Origin: Sporolactobacillus sp. THM7-4
GTDB taxonomy: Bacteria; Bacillota; Bacilli; Bacillales; Sporolactobacillaceae
Length of the DNA: 64,000 nt
Reading direction: 5' to 3'
Assembly (NCBI RefSeq): GCF_004153165.1
Contig: NZ_SEMD01000006.1
Span: 62,001-126,000 of the forward strand
Shown: one piece after another, positions 39,249-47,036 of the stretch
How the letters are laid out: each line of letters opens with the position of its first letter
Numbering within the stretch: the stretch's first letter is position 1
Notes under the pieces: generated by a model
The model's input: the letters and a program-made list of their open reading frames with translations, nothing else
Databases searched by the model: none
What the model was told of the DNA's origin: nothing
Position numbers and translations under genes: made by a program

Positions 39249-41030
39249 ATGGGAACACAGACAATCAAAGAAAAGTTAAGCCTCCTTCCAAAACAGCCGG
39301 GCTGTTATCTGATGAAAAATAATCGAGGAGAAATTATATACGTCGGCAAGGCAAAAAATCTGTTCAACAGAGTTCATTCCTACTTCAGCGGTTCGCATGA
39401 CGCCAAAACCCGGAGGATGATTATGGATATTGCTGATTTTGAATATATCGTTGTTTCCTCTGAGATTGAATCGCTGCTTCTGGAAATTAATCTGATAAAA
39501 AAGCATGAACCGAGATACAACATCATGCTGCGGGATGATAAAAGTTATCCTTATATCAAATTGACGAACGAACGTTATCCGCGTCTCCTGATCACTCGAA
39601 AGGTCAACCGCAGGAGCGGAAAATATTTCGGACCTTATCCTAATGTCACAGCAGCCAGTGAAACCAAACGACTGCTTGATCGAATTTACCCGCTGCGCAA
39701 GTGCCGGACGCTGCCCACCCGTGTCTGTCTGTATTATCACATCGGTCAGTGCCTCGCTCCATGCGTCAATGATATTCCGCCGGAAACGTATGAGAAAATG
39801 TCCGAGGACATTACCCGCTTTCTAAAGGGCGGCTATCAGGATGTCAAACGTGAATTAAATGAGGAAATGCTGAAGGCATCGGAACAACTTAACTTTGAGA
39901 AGGCGAAAGAGCTTCGCGATCAGATTCGTAGTATAGAAACGGTCATGGAGAAACAAAAAGTCATTTTTAATGACCTTGATGATCGTGATGTCTTCGGGTA
40001 CGCCTTTGACAAAGGCTGGATGTGTGTTCAGGTTTTTTTCATGAGGCAGGGAAAGCTTATTGAACGTGATGTGTCGATGTTTCCGTTCTATCAGGAACCC
40101 GAGGAGGATTTTCTGACTTTTATCGGTCAGTTCTACGCACATCAGAATCATATTAAGCCAAAAGAAGTCCTGATCCCCAATCATGTCGATCAAAAGCTGA
40201 TTGAACAGATGCTTGAAACAGCCGTTCTTCAGCCTCAGCGGGGGCGGAAAAAGGATTTGGTCAATATGGCGATCAAAAACGCGCAGATTGCTCTGAAGGA
40301 AAAATTTGCCTTGATTGAACGTGACGAAAAACGGACGATCGGAGCGGTAGAGCAGCTTGGCAACGCACTGGATATAGCGGCACCGCACCGGATTGAGACT
40401 TTTGATAACTCCAATATTCAGGGGTCGGATCCGGTTTCAGCCATGGTCGTTTTTGAAGACGGACGTCCGAAAAAGAGCGCGTATCGCAAATATCGGGTAA
40501 AAACAGTCAAAGGACCGGACGACTTTGCCACCATGAAAGAGGTCGTGCGTCGCCGTTATTCCCGCTTACTGAAAGAAGGCGCTGCTCTGCCGGATTTGAT
40601 TCTGATTGACGGAGGCAAAGGTCAACTGTCTGCCGCCATTGATGTTCTTGAGAATGAGTTTGGTCTTTATGTCCCGGTATGTGGTCTCGTCAAAGACGAT
40701 AAGCATCGAACCGCTCAGCTTATGGCAGGTGATCCGCCCACTGTTGTTCCCCTCCCGAGAAACAGTCAGGCTTTTTACTTGCTTCAGAGGATTCAGGACG
40801 AAGTGCATCGTTTTGCGATTTCCTTCCACAGGCAGGTTCGGGACAAGAGCATGGTTCATTCTGTTCTCGATGATATTCCGGGAATCGGGAAACAGAGAAA
40901 ACAGGCTTTGCTGAGAAAATTCGGTTCGGTAAAGAAAATCCGCGAAGCGAGCAGCGATGCCCTGAGAGATGCCGGACTTCCGGAAAAAGTAGCCGAAACG
41001 GTTAAAAAATATTTGGACGACCCTTCGTAA
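39249..41030 (+). CDS. uvrC: Excinuclease ABC subunit C
   Basis: Dual-incision nuclease of nucleotide excision repair (593 residues). The GIY-YIG nuclease domain is at 1-100 ([21 protein letters not shown]), a UVR motif is at about 205 ([15 protein letters not shown]), the RNase H-like nuclease region contains [20 protein letters not shown], and paired helix-hairpin-helix motifs ([18 protein letters not shown]) end the protein. ATG 39249 gives the family start; the longer frame from 39024 crosses the trxA terminator and the promoter. Confidence 0.96.
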   Translation: MGTQTIKEKLSLLPKQPGCYLMKNNRGEIIYVGKAKNLFNRVHSYFSGSHDAKTRRMIMDIADFEYIVVSSEIESLLLEINLIKKHEPRYNIMLRDDKSYPYIKLTNERYPRLLITRKVNRRSGKYFGPYPNVTAASETKRLLDRIYPLRKCRTLPTRVCLYYHIGQCLAPCVNDIPPETYEKMSEDITRFLKGGYQDVKRELNEEMLKASEQLNFEKAKELRDQIRSIETVMEKQKVIFNDLDDRDVFGYAFDKGWMCVQVFFMRQGKLIERDVSMFPFYQEPEEDFLTFIGQFYAHQNHIKPKEVLIPNHVDQKLIEQMLETAVLQPQRGRKKDLVNMAIKNAQIALKEKFALIERDEKRTIGAVEQLGNALDIAAPHRIETFDNSNIQGSDPVSAMVVFEDGRPKKSAYRKYRVKTVKGPDDFATMKEVVRRRYSRLLKEGAALPDLILIDGGKGQLSAAIDVLENEFGLYVPVCGLVKDDKHRTAQLMAGDPPTVVPLPRNSQAFYLLQRIQDEVHRFAISFHRQVRDKSMVHSVLDDIPGIGKQRKQALLRKFGSVKKIREASSDALRDAGLPEKVAETVKKYLDDPS

Positions 41031-41037
41031 AAAAGTA

Positions 41038-41066
41038 TTGTTTCGTGCTACTTGTTTTGCTATAAT
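41038..41066 (+). promoter_or_regulatory. SigA promoter of lysC leader
   Basis: TTGTTT (41038-41043), 17 bp, TATAAT (41061-41066). It gives a leader of about 185 bases. Confidence 0.6.
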
Positions 41067-41103
41067 TTTCATAATTAATCTGTTGATAAATAGTTGATGT
41101 TCA

Positions 41104-41130
41104 GCAGCGGGATTTCTCGCTGTTCTTTTT
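41104..41130 (+). terminator. Hairpin with T-run, uvrC terminator or lysC attenuator
   Basis: CAGCGGGA pairs with TCTCGCTG, followed by TTCTTTTTG. It lies downstream of the predicted lysC promoter, so it may terminate both uvrC and part of the lysC transcripts. Confidence 0.55.
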
Positions 41131-41137
41131 GTCACTC

Positions 41138-41217
41138 CGCACCTGGCTCTTTCAATGAGGGTTGAAACAAGAGCGATGAGCAGCAGGCTCATTTGTGGAA
41201 TAACAGAAAGGTGCGGC
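41138..41217 (+). ncRNA. Candidate structured leader (three-way junction) of lysC
   Basis: P1 CCGCACCT (41138-41145) pairs perfectly with AGGTGCGG (41210-41217). Inside are two hairpins: GCTC+TTTCAA (41147-41156) with TTGAAA and GAGC (41163-41175), interrupted by a CAA bulge, and ATGAGC (41177-41182) with GCTCAT (41188-41193), loop AGCAG. A 16-base single strand (41194-41209) joins the second hairpin to P1. It is 42 bases before lysC and does not carry the conserved lysine riboswitch core. Family unknown. Confidence 0.45.
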
Positions 41218-41259
41218 AGGCAGACTGACTGTCGATCAAGCAAAAGGAGCGAGTAAAGA

Positions 41260-42492
41260 GTGTCTTTAAAAGTTATGAAGTTTGGCGGAACTTCGGTTGC
41301 AACGACAGAGCGGCTGCAGAAGGTGGCTGACCGAATCATAAAAGCAAAAGAAGCAGGCGATCAGGTGATTGTTGTTGTTTCCGCAATGGGAAAAACGACT
41401 GATTCTCTTGTTTCAATGGCCCGGAAAGTTTCGGACAGGCCTTCCAAACGGGAAATGGATGTGCTGCTTTCTACCGGTGAACAGGTCACGATTGCACTCC
41501 TGTCGATGGTACTGATTGAGCGCGGCTGTCCCGCGGTTTCTTATACAGGCTGGCAGGCTGGAATAAAAACGGAAGCTGTTCATCAATACGCCCGGATTGG
41601 ATCGATCGATACATCGCTGCTCCGCCCTGAACTCAAAAAAGGCAATGTCGTAGTCGTCGCGGGTTTTCAAGGTGTCACTGAAGACGGGGAAATCACAACG
41701 CTCGGCAGAGGCGGATCGGATACGTCTGCTGTTGCACTCGCGGCAGCATTTGGCGCGGAAACATGTGAAATTTATACGGATGTGACCGGTGTCTTCACAA
41801 CCGATCCACGTTACGTTACGAGAGCCAGAAAGCTGAAAGAGATCAGTTATGATGAAATGCTGGAACTGGCTTATTTAGGCGCGGGGGTTCTTAACCCGCG
41901 CGCTGTGGAATACGCAAAGAACAGCCGTATTAAACTGGTTGTCCGCTCATCCTTTTCGGAGGAGAAGGGCACGGTGATTAAGGAGGAAGTTTCTATGGAA
42001 AACCCAAGATCAGTCAGGGGACTGGCTTTTGAAAAGAATGTGACCAAGGTGACCCTTCTTGGTCTGCCGAATAATGTGGCCACCGTGTCCCATGTTTTCG
42101 ATGCGCTTGCTGATAAATCTGTCAATGTCGATATCATTGTCCAGAACGTACTCGACGAAGAGCAGACCAGCCTGTCCTTTACGATCGATCATGAACTGCT
42201 GGATGATACGCTTGACGTGCTTCATGCCCGGAAAAAAGAGCTGGGTTTTCAGAATCTGATATTTGAATCGGAACTGGCCAAAGTGTCGATTGTCGGTTCC
42301 GGTATGGCCTCGAATCCGGGGGTAGCCGCGCAAATGTTTCATGCTCTTGCCAGGAAGAATATAAAGGTCAAAATGATTAGTACTTCCGAAATTAAAGTAT
42401 CAACAATTATCGATGAAGAAAAGCTGCTTGAAGCGCTCAATACACTTCATGAAGTTTTCCGGTTGGCCGAAGAGGAATCGATCAGTCTGTAA
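41260..42492 (+). CDS. lysC: Aspartokinase (LysC type), alpha subunit
   Basis: Phosphorylates aspartate in the first step to lysine, diaminopimelate, threonine and methionine (410 residues). The kinase domain has KFGGTSV at residues 7-13, LSTGEQVTIALL, TLGRGGSDTSAVALA and ITTLG. Two C-terminal ACT domains (from about 265) begin GLAFEKNVTKVTLLG and ELAKVSIVGSGMASNPG, typical of feedback-inhibited enzymes. The start GTG 41260 is about 12 bases after AAAGGAG. Length and layout match Bacillus aspartokinase II. Which amino acid inhibits it cannot be read. Confidence 0.94.
   Translation: MSLKVMKFGGTSVATTERLQKVADRIIKAKEAGDQVIVVVSAMGKTTDSLVSMARKVSDRPSKREMDVLLSTGEQVTIALLSMVLIERGCPAVSYTGWQAGIKTEAVHQYARIGSIDTSLLRPELKKGNVVVVAGFQGVTEDGEITTLGRGGSDTSAVALAAAFGAETCEIYTDVTGVFTTDPRYVTRARKLKEISYDEMLELAYLGAGVLNPRAVEYAKNSRIKLVVRSSFSEEKGTVIKEEVSMENPRSVRGLAFEKNVTKVTLLGLPNNVATVSHVFDALADKSVNVDIIVQNVLDEEQTSLSFTIDHELLDDTLDVLHARKKELGFQNLIFESELAKVSIVGSGMASNPGVAAQMFHALARKNIKVKMISTSEIKVSTIIDEEKLLEALNTLHEVFRLAEEESISL
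41980..42492 (+). other. Internal in-frame start for the aspartokinase beta subunit
   Basis: AAGGAGG (41980-41986) lies eight bases before in-frame ATG 41995 inside lysC. Initiation there gives a 165-residue protein made only of the two ACT domains. Bacillus subtilis LysC is known to make a separate beta subunit by such internal initiation, so the same is inferred here. Confidence 0.75.
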
Positions 42493-42517
42493 AATCGAGA
42501 AACGGCAAAATAAAAGG

Positions 42518-42558
42518 AACCCAAAACGATGACAGCCGTCGTTTTGGGTTTTTTTTTT
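42518..42558 (+). terminator. Bidirectional terminator between lysC and yslB
   Basis: A perfect 12-bp stem (42518-42529 with 42539-42550) is followed by eight further Ts on the plus strand. On the minus strand CCTTTTATTTT follows, so it can also serve yslB. Confidence 0.88.
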
Positions 42559-42612
42559 CGGGTTGATAATATATGTCCCGTTCCGAACCGCCTTTTTAAA
42601 TATTTTTAAGTC

Positions 42613-43098
42613 TCAGGCGTATTCAGCCGGCGAATCCTCTTTCAGTACTCTGTCTTTCGCATCCCACCTGACCGTAAAGACGACCTTCTTATTGCGGCCA
42701 GTCCGGACTTCTGTATAAGTCTCCGCAATGCATCCCAGAATTCTCTGGATTTGTTCGGCAATAAAACCGGCTTCCAGCGTAAAAATAACTGAACCAGGAT
42801 GATCCTTGATTCGTGACTCAATGATTGCAGAATGACATTCAAAGATGATTTTGTTCTTCCCTTTTTCGATCAATTCCAGATCGCCCCACCCCGCCTGGCT
42901 GAAAAAGGTCATTATTTGCGCCTCATTGTCTAATGGATAATGACGGGCAATCTTTCGCCCGGACCAATACAAAATTGAGGCGCATTCCTCTCCCAGCAAC
43001 TCAGGCAGTAATTCATTTCTAAACAGTTCATAGCCGAACGCCGGAACACTGGCATCTCCGTAGTGTTCCGGCTGCGGATAGAAGTCACCTCTTGCCAT
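42613..43098 (-). CDS. yslB: YslB family protein (DUF2507)
   Basis: Conserved cytoplasmic protein of unknown function (161 residues), convergent with lysC and at the same place as yslB in Bacillus subtilis. Recognised from FGYELFRNELLPELLGEECASILYWSGRKIAR near residues 20-50 and FFSQAGWGDLEL. The ATG at 43098 follows GGAGGGGATC on the minus strand. No membrane segment or signal peptide is seen. Confidence 0.85.
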   Translation of the reverse strand: MARGDFYPQPEHYGDASVPAFGYELFRNELLPELLGEECASILYWSGRKIARHYPLDNEAQIMTFFSQAGWGDLELIEKGKNKIIFECHSAIIESRIKDHPGSVIFTLEAGFIAEQIQRILGCIAETYTEVRTGRNKKVVFTVRWDAKDRVLKEDSPAEYA

Positions 43099-43162
43099 CT
43101 CTTGATCCCCTCCGCTAATTATTATATCTTTTTTTATATCTATTCACTATAATTAGAATAAA

Positions 43163-43176
43163 AGATAACGTTTTCA
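43163..43176 (+). promoter_or_regulatory. Upstream cre-like site of sdhCAB
   Basis: AGATAACGTTTTCA matches 12 of 14 cre positions and lies just upstream of the -35 box. Confidence 0.45.
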
Positions 43177-43184
43177 CTTTTTTA

Positions 43185-43213
43185 TTGACTGAGAAAAAAC
43201 CGAGGTTTACAAT
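43185..43213 (+). promoter_or_regulatory. SigA promoter of sdhCAB
   Basis: TTGACT (43185-43190), 17 bp, TACAAT (43208-43213), about 100 bases before sdhC. Confidence 0.75.
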
Positions 43214-43279
43214 AAATTTGTTACAAAGTGTTGTCATATTAAGCAGATGAACAAGACTACACTTAAAAAAGCAGTATTA

Positions 43280-43293
43280 TTAAAACGCTAACA
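43280..43293 (+). promoter_or_regulatory. cre site in the sdhC leader
   Basis: TTAAAACGCTAACA matches 13 of 14 cre positions. It lies about 60 bases downstream of the predicted start and nine bases before the ribosome site, a roadblock position for CcpA. Confidence 0.7.
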
Positions 43294-43314
43294 TCATATT
43301 TGGGGGGAAGCATC

Positions 43315-43923
43315 ATGGCAGAAAATGATTATGCCCGACACCGTTTGCATTCTCTTCTCGGGGTTGTTCCGGTAGGTCTGTTTCTGGTTGTCCATCTGAC
43401 AGTAAACTATCAGGCGATCCATGGAGCTGGGGCTTTTAATCAGGCGGCGTCTTTAATGGAAAGTCTTCCGTATTTGCTTTTTCTGGAAATTGTGCTCATT
43501 TATCTGCCGATATTGTTTCACGCGATTTATGGCGTGTATATTGCCTTTACCGCAACGAACAATGTCGGAAACTTTGGCTTTTTCAGAAACTGGATGTTCA
43601 TCCTTCAACGGTATACCGGACTGTTTCTTGTCATCTTTATTGCGTGGCATGTCTGGGAAACACGTGTCGCGATGGCTCTTGGAACGCCGCTTAATTTCGA
43701 CATGATGGCCAATATACTCAGCAATCCGTGGATGATTGCTTTTTATATCGTCGGAATCCTGTCTGCTGTATTCCATTTCTCAAACGGGCTTTGGTCATTT
43801 TGTGTCCATTGGGGAATCCTCGTTTCGCCCCGTTCTCAGAAAATAGGAACCTATGTATCTGCTGTTATTTTTGTTCTTTTGGGCTACGTCGGTATCAGTG
43901 CTCTTTTTGCTTTTGTGTCGTAA
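43315..43923 (+). CDS. sdhC: Succinate dehydrogenase cytochrome b558 subunit
   Basis: Membrane anchor that binds haem b and passes electrons from succinate to menaquinone (202 residues, the length of the Bacillus protein). Five hydrophobic helices and histidines suited to axial ligation (HRLHSLLG, VVHLTVNY, FHAIYG, AWHVWE, FHFSNGLW) are visible. ATG 43315 follows GGGGGGAAG; the TTG at 43300 overlaps that site. First gene of sdhCAB. Confidence 0.94.
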   Translation: MAENDYARHRLHSLLGVVPVGLFLVVHLTVNYQAIHGAGAFNQAASLMESLPYLLFLEIVLIYLPILFHAIYGVYIAFTATNNVGNFGFFRNWMFILQRYTGLFLVIFIAWHVWETRVAMALGTPLNFDMMANILSNPWMIAFYIVGILSAVFHFSNGLWSFCVHWGILVSPRSQKIGTYVSAVIFVLLGYVGISALFAFVS

Positions 43924-43957
43924 GAGAGACTATTAATCTATGAAGGAGTGAGCTAAC

Positions 43958-45709
43958 TTGAGTAAAGGTAAAATCATTGTTGTCGGCGGCGGCCTCGGAG
44001 GTTTGATGGCGACCGTAAAGGCAGCAGAAGCAGATGTAGAAGTGGAACTGTTTTCAGTGGTTCCCGTCAAACGCTCACACTCCGTTTGCGCGCAGGGTGG
44101 AATTAATGGAGCTGTCAATACAAAGGGTGAAGGAGATTCAACATGGCAGCACTTTGACGATACAGTTTATGGCGGCGATTTCCTGGCCAATCAGCCTCCT
44201 GTTAAAGGAATGTGCGAGGCTGCTCCGGGAATTATTCATTTAATGGACCGCATGGGCGTGATGTTTAATCGGACTTCGGAAGGGCTGCTTGATTTCCGCC
44301 GGTTCGGAGGGACGCAGTACCACCGGACAGCTTTTGCCGGTGCCACCACAGGTCAGCAGCTTCTCTATGCGATGGACGAACAGGTCAGACGATTTGAAGT
44401 CAAAGGTCTCGTTCATAAGCATGAATATGTCGAATTTCTTTCAGCGGTATTGGATGAGGAGCAGGTTTGCCGGGGAATTGTGGTTCAGGATATGAAGTCG
44501 ATGGAGATTTCGGTATTCCGCGCAGATGCGGTGATTATGGCGACTGGCGGACTGGGTATGATTTTCGGCAAGTCGACTAATTCGATGATTAATACGGGGA
44601 CTGCTGCATCGTCTCTTTATCAGCAAGGTGTTTATTTTGCAAACGGCGAGTTTATTCAGATTCACCCGACGGCTATCCCCGGAGAAGACAAGCTGAGACT
44701 TATGAGTGAGTCGGCTCGCGGAGAGGGCGGACGGCTTTGGACATATAAGGATGGGAAACCCTGGTATTTCCTTGAGGAAAAATATCCGGCCTACGGCAAC
44801 CTTGTTCCACGTGATATCGCGACTCGCGAAATCTTTGACGTCTGCGTCAACCAGCATCTGGGCATTAACGGTGAGAACATGGTTTACCTTGATCTCTCCT
44901 TTAAAGATAATCATGAACTGGATGTCAAATTAGGCGGAATCATCGATATTTATGAAAAATTTGTCGGAGAAGACCCGCACAAAGTACCGATGCGCGTGTT
45001 CCCTGCCGTTCATTATTCAATGGGCGGTTTATGGGTCGACTTCAATCAGATGACGAATATTAAGGGATTGTTTGCCTGCGGCGAATGCGAGTATCAGTAT
45101 CACGGAGCCAACCGGCTTGGTGCCAACTCTCTGTTGTCCGCTCTATACGGTGGTATGATTGCCGGGCCGAATGCGGTACGGTATGTGGAAAGTCTCGATA
45201 AACAGAGTCTGGACATATCTTCCAAATTGTATGATGACGCTCTGAAGAAGGAACAGGACAAATTCGAGAATATCATGTCGCTCGACGGAACAGAGAATGC
45301 TTATGTACTGCATAAAGAATTGGGTGAATGGATGACCAAATACGTCACTGTTGTCCGTGAAAATAAGACGCTGCTTCAGACGGATGAGAAGATCCAGGAA
45401 TTGATGGAACGTTATAAAAATATCAATATTAATGATACATCGAAATGGAATAACAGCGCGGCTTCATTTACCCGCCAGCTCTGGAATATGCTTGAGCTTG
45501 CCCGGGTGATTACGCTTGGCGCCTATAACCGGAACGAAAGCCGTGGTGCACACTACAAACCTGAATTTCCGGACCGAAACGACGAAGATTGGCTGAAAAC
45601 AACAAAAGCGAAATTCAATCCGGAGAAAAACGGGCCGGATTTTGAATACGAAGACGTTGACATCTCTCTGATTAAACCGCGAAAACGTGATTATACGAAA
45701 GCGCATTAA
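43958..45709 (+). CDS. sdhA: Succinate dehydrogenase flavoprotein subunit
   Basis: Oxidises succinate to fumarate on the inner face of the membrane (583 residues). The FAD-binding GGGLGGLMA is at the N-terminus, and the histidine for covalent FAD is in VKRSHSVCAQGGINGA. GGDFLANQPPV, ESARGEGGRLW and HGANRLGANSLLSALYGG complete the signature. The start TTG 43958 follows AAGGAG. Confidence 0.96.
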   Translation: MSKGKIIVVGGGLGGLMATVKAAEADVEVELFSVVPVKRSHSVCAQGGINGAVNTKGEGDSTWQHFDDTVYGGDFLANQPPVKGMCEAAPGIIHLMDRMGVMFNRTSEGLLDFRRFGGTQYHRTAFAGATTGQQLLYAMDEQVRRFEVKGLVHKHEYVEFLSAVLDEEQVCRGIVVQDMKSMEISVFRADAVIMATGGLGMIFGKSTNSMINTGTAASSLYQQGVYFANGEFIQIHPTAIPGEDKLRLMSESARGEGGRLWTYKDGKPWYFLEEKYPAYGNLVPRDIATREIFDVCVNQHLGINGENMVYLDLSFKDNHELDVKLGGIIDIYEKFVGEDPHKVPMRVFPAVHYSMGGLWVDFNQMTNIKGLFACGECEYQYHGANRLGANSLLSALYGGMIAGPNAVRYVESLDKQSLDISSKLYDDALKKEQDKFENIMSLDGTENAYVLHKELGEWMTKYVTVVRENKTLLQTDEKIQELMERYKNININDTSKWNNSAASFTRQLWNMLELARVITLGAYNRNESRGAHYKPEFPDRNDEDWLKTTKAKFNPEKNGPDFEYEDVDISLIKPRKRDYTKAH

Positions 45710-45721
45710 GGGGGAACGATC

Positions 45722-46495
45722 ATGAGTGAATCAAAGACAGCAACAAAAACCGTGCGGCTGATCATTACACGTCAGGATGGGCCGGATTCGACCCCTTATG
45801 AAGAATCTTTTAATGTTCCATACCGCCCGAATATGAATGTTATTTCAGCTTTGATGGCGATTCGGCGCCATCCGGTAAATTCCAGAGGGGAGGAAACCTC
45901 ACCGCCTCAATGGGAGATGAACTGTCTGGAAGAAGTCTGCGGCGCGTGCTCGATGGTGATCAACGGCAGACCGCGTCAGGCTTGCACGGCGCTTATTGAT
46001 AAACTGGAAAAACCGATTCGCCTGCAGCCGATGAAAACTTTCCCAATCGTCCGTGATCTGGTCGTTGACCGCAGCCGGATGTTTGATGCTCTGAAGAAAG
46101 TTAAAGCATGGATTCCGATTGACGGGACCTATGACCTTGGTCCCGGGCCACGGATGGCTGAAAGCAAGCGGCAATGGGCCTACGAGTTATCAAAATGCAT
46201 GACATGCGGTGTCTGCCTTGAAGCCTGCCCGAATGTAAACAGCAAGTCGAGTTTCATGGGTCCTGCTCCTCTATCACAGGTTCGTCTGTTTAATGCCCAT
46301 CCGACCGGAGCGATGAACAAGGCTGAACGGCTGCGGGCGATTATGGGCAAAGGCGGAATCGAGGGTTGCGGAAACTCGCAGAACTGCGTGCAAGTCTGTC
46401 CGAAGGGGATTCCTCTGACCACATCGATTGCGGCACTCAATCGCGAGACGATGGTCCAGTCTTTCCGTGACTTTTTCGGCAGCGACTATCAATAA
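45722..46495 (+). CDS. sdhB: Succinate dehydrogenase iron-sulfur subunit
   Basis: Carries three Fe-S clusters from flavin to haem (257 residues). The plant-type ferredoxin motif CLEEVCGACSMVINGRPRQAC near residues 62-82 binds [2Fe-2S]; CMTCGVCLEACP and CGNSQNCVQVCPKGIP bind the other two. AAGGGGG lies eight bases before ATG 45722. Last gene of the operon; no terminator was recognised before gerE. Confidence 0.96.
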   Translation: MSESKTATKTVRLIITRQDGPDSTPYEESFNVPYRPNMNVISALMAIRRHPVNSRGEETSPPQWEMNCLEEVCGACSMVINGRPRQACTALIDKLEKPIRLQPMKTFPIVRDLVVDRSRMFDALKKVKAWIPIDGTYDLGPGPRMAESKRQWAYELSKCMTCGVCLEACPNVNSKSSFMGPAPLSQVRLFNAHPTGAMNKAERLRAIMGKGGIEGCGNSQNCVQVCPKGIPLTTSIAALNRETMVQSFRDFFGSDYQ

Positions 46496-46537
46496 AAATC
46501 CGGAGATTTGCCTGAACTGATAATTAAAAATGCGCTC

Positions 46538-46564
46538 ACGAATCTTTGGACACATCATAAAATA
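46538..46564 (+). promoter_or_regulatory. Candidate SigK promoter of gerE
   Basis: AC (46538-46539), 16 bp, CATAAAATA (46556-46564) matches the SigK -10 CATANNNTA. SigK transcription of gerE is established in Bacillus subtilis. Confidence 0.6.
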
Positions 46565-46620
46565 ATAAGGACTAAAAGCCTTCCCCGCCCCGCTTTTTGC
46601 TGAGCAAGGAGGGGGAATTG

Positions 46621-46845
46621 TTGAAGGAAGAATACCATCGTCCAAAACCATTGCTGACGAAAAGGGAAAGAGAAGTTTTCGAATTACTCGTTCAAGACAA
46701 AACAACCCGGGATATCGCTAAGGAGCTTTTTATTAGTGAGAAAACGGTTAGAAACCATATCTCTAATACAATGCAGAAATTAGGTGTAAAAGGGCGGTCC
46801 CAGGCGGTTGTCGAACTGCTCAGGCTTGGCGAATTAAAACTCTAG
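46621..46845 (+). CDS. gerE: Spore coat gene regulator GerE
   Basis: LuxR-type DNA-binding protein of the late mother cell that switches coat genes (74 residues, the family length). It is almost entirely the helix-turn-helix: LLTKREREVFELLVQDKTT, ISEKTVRNHISNTMQKLGVKGRSQAV. TTG 46621 follows GGAGGGGG; TTG 46618 and the upstream TTG 46597 are less likely. In Bacillus subtilis ysmB, racE and gerM follow; here an 8.8-kb levan island lies between gerE and gerM. Confidence 0.95.
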   Translation: MKEEYHRPKPLLTKREREVFELLVQDKTTRDIAKELFISEKTVRNHISNTMQKLGVKGRSQAVVELLRLGELKL

Positions 46846-46852
46846 AAACCAG

Positions 46853-46887
46853 CCGGTCCTCCAAAAAAGGGCCGGTTGTTGTTTTTT
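46853..46887 (+). terminator. Intrinsic terminator after gerE
   Basis: CCGGTCC (46853-46859) pairs with GGGCCGG (46869-46875), followed by a T-rich tract ending in six Ts. Confidence 0.7.
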
Positions 46888-47036
46888 CATTATAAACCTG
46901 CAGCGGACCCGGTGAGACGAGATGCAGTGGCCCGGATTCGTGAAGTTTTTTTACGGTATCAGTCGATCTTTTCCTGACTATCTTTTTCGGAAAAACAGAT
47001 TTCAGGACTGTTGACTTCTAAGGGAGGGAGCACAGG

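Noticed and set aside
41073-41259. Lysine riboswitch before lysC
   Set aside because: The conserved core segments expected for the class were not found and the visible structure is a three-way, not five-way, junction.
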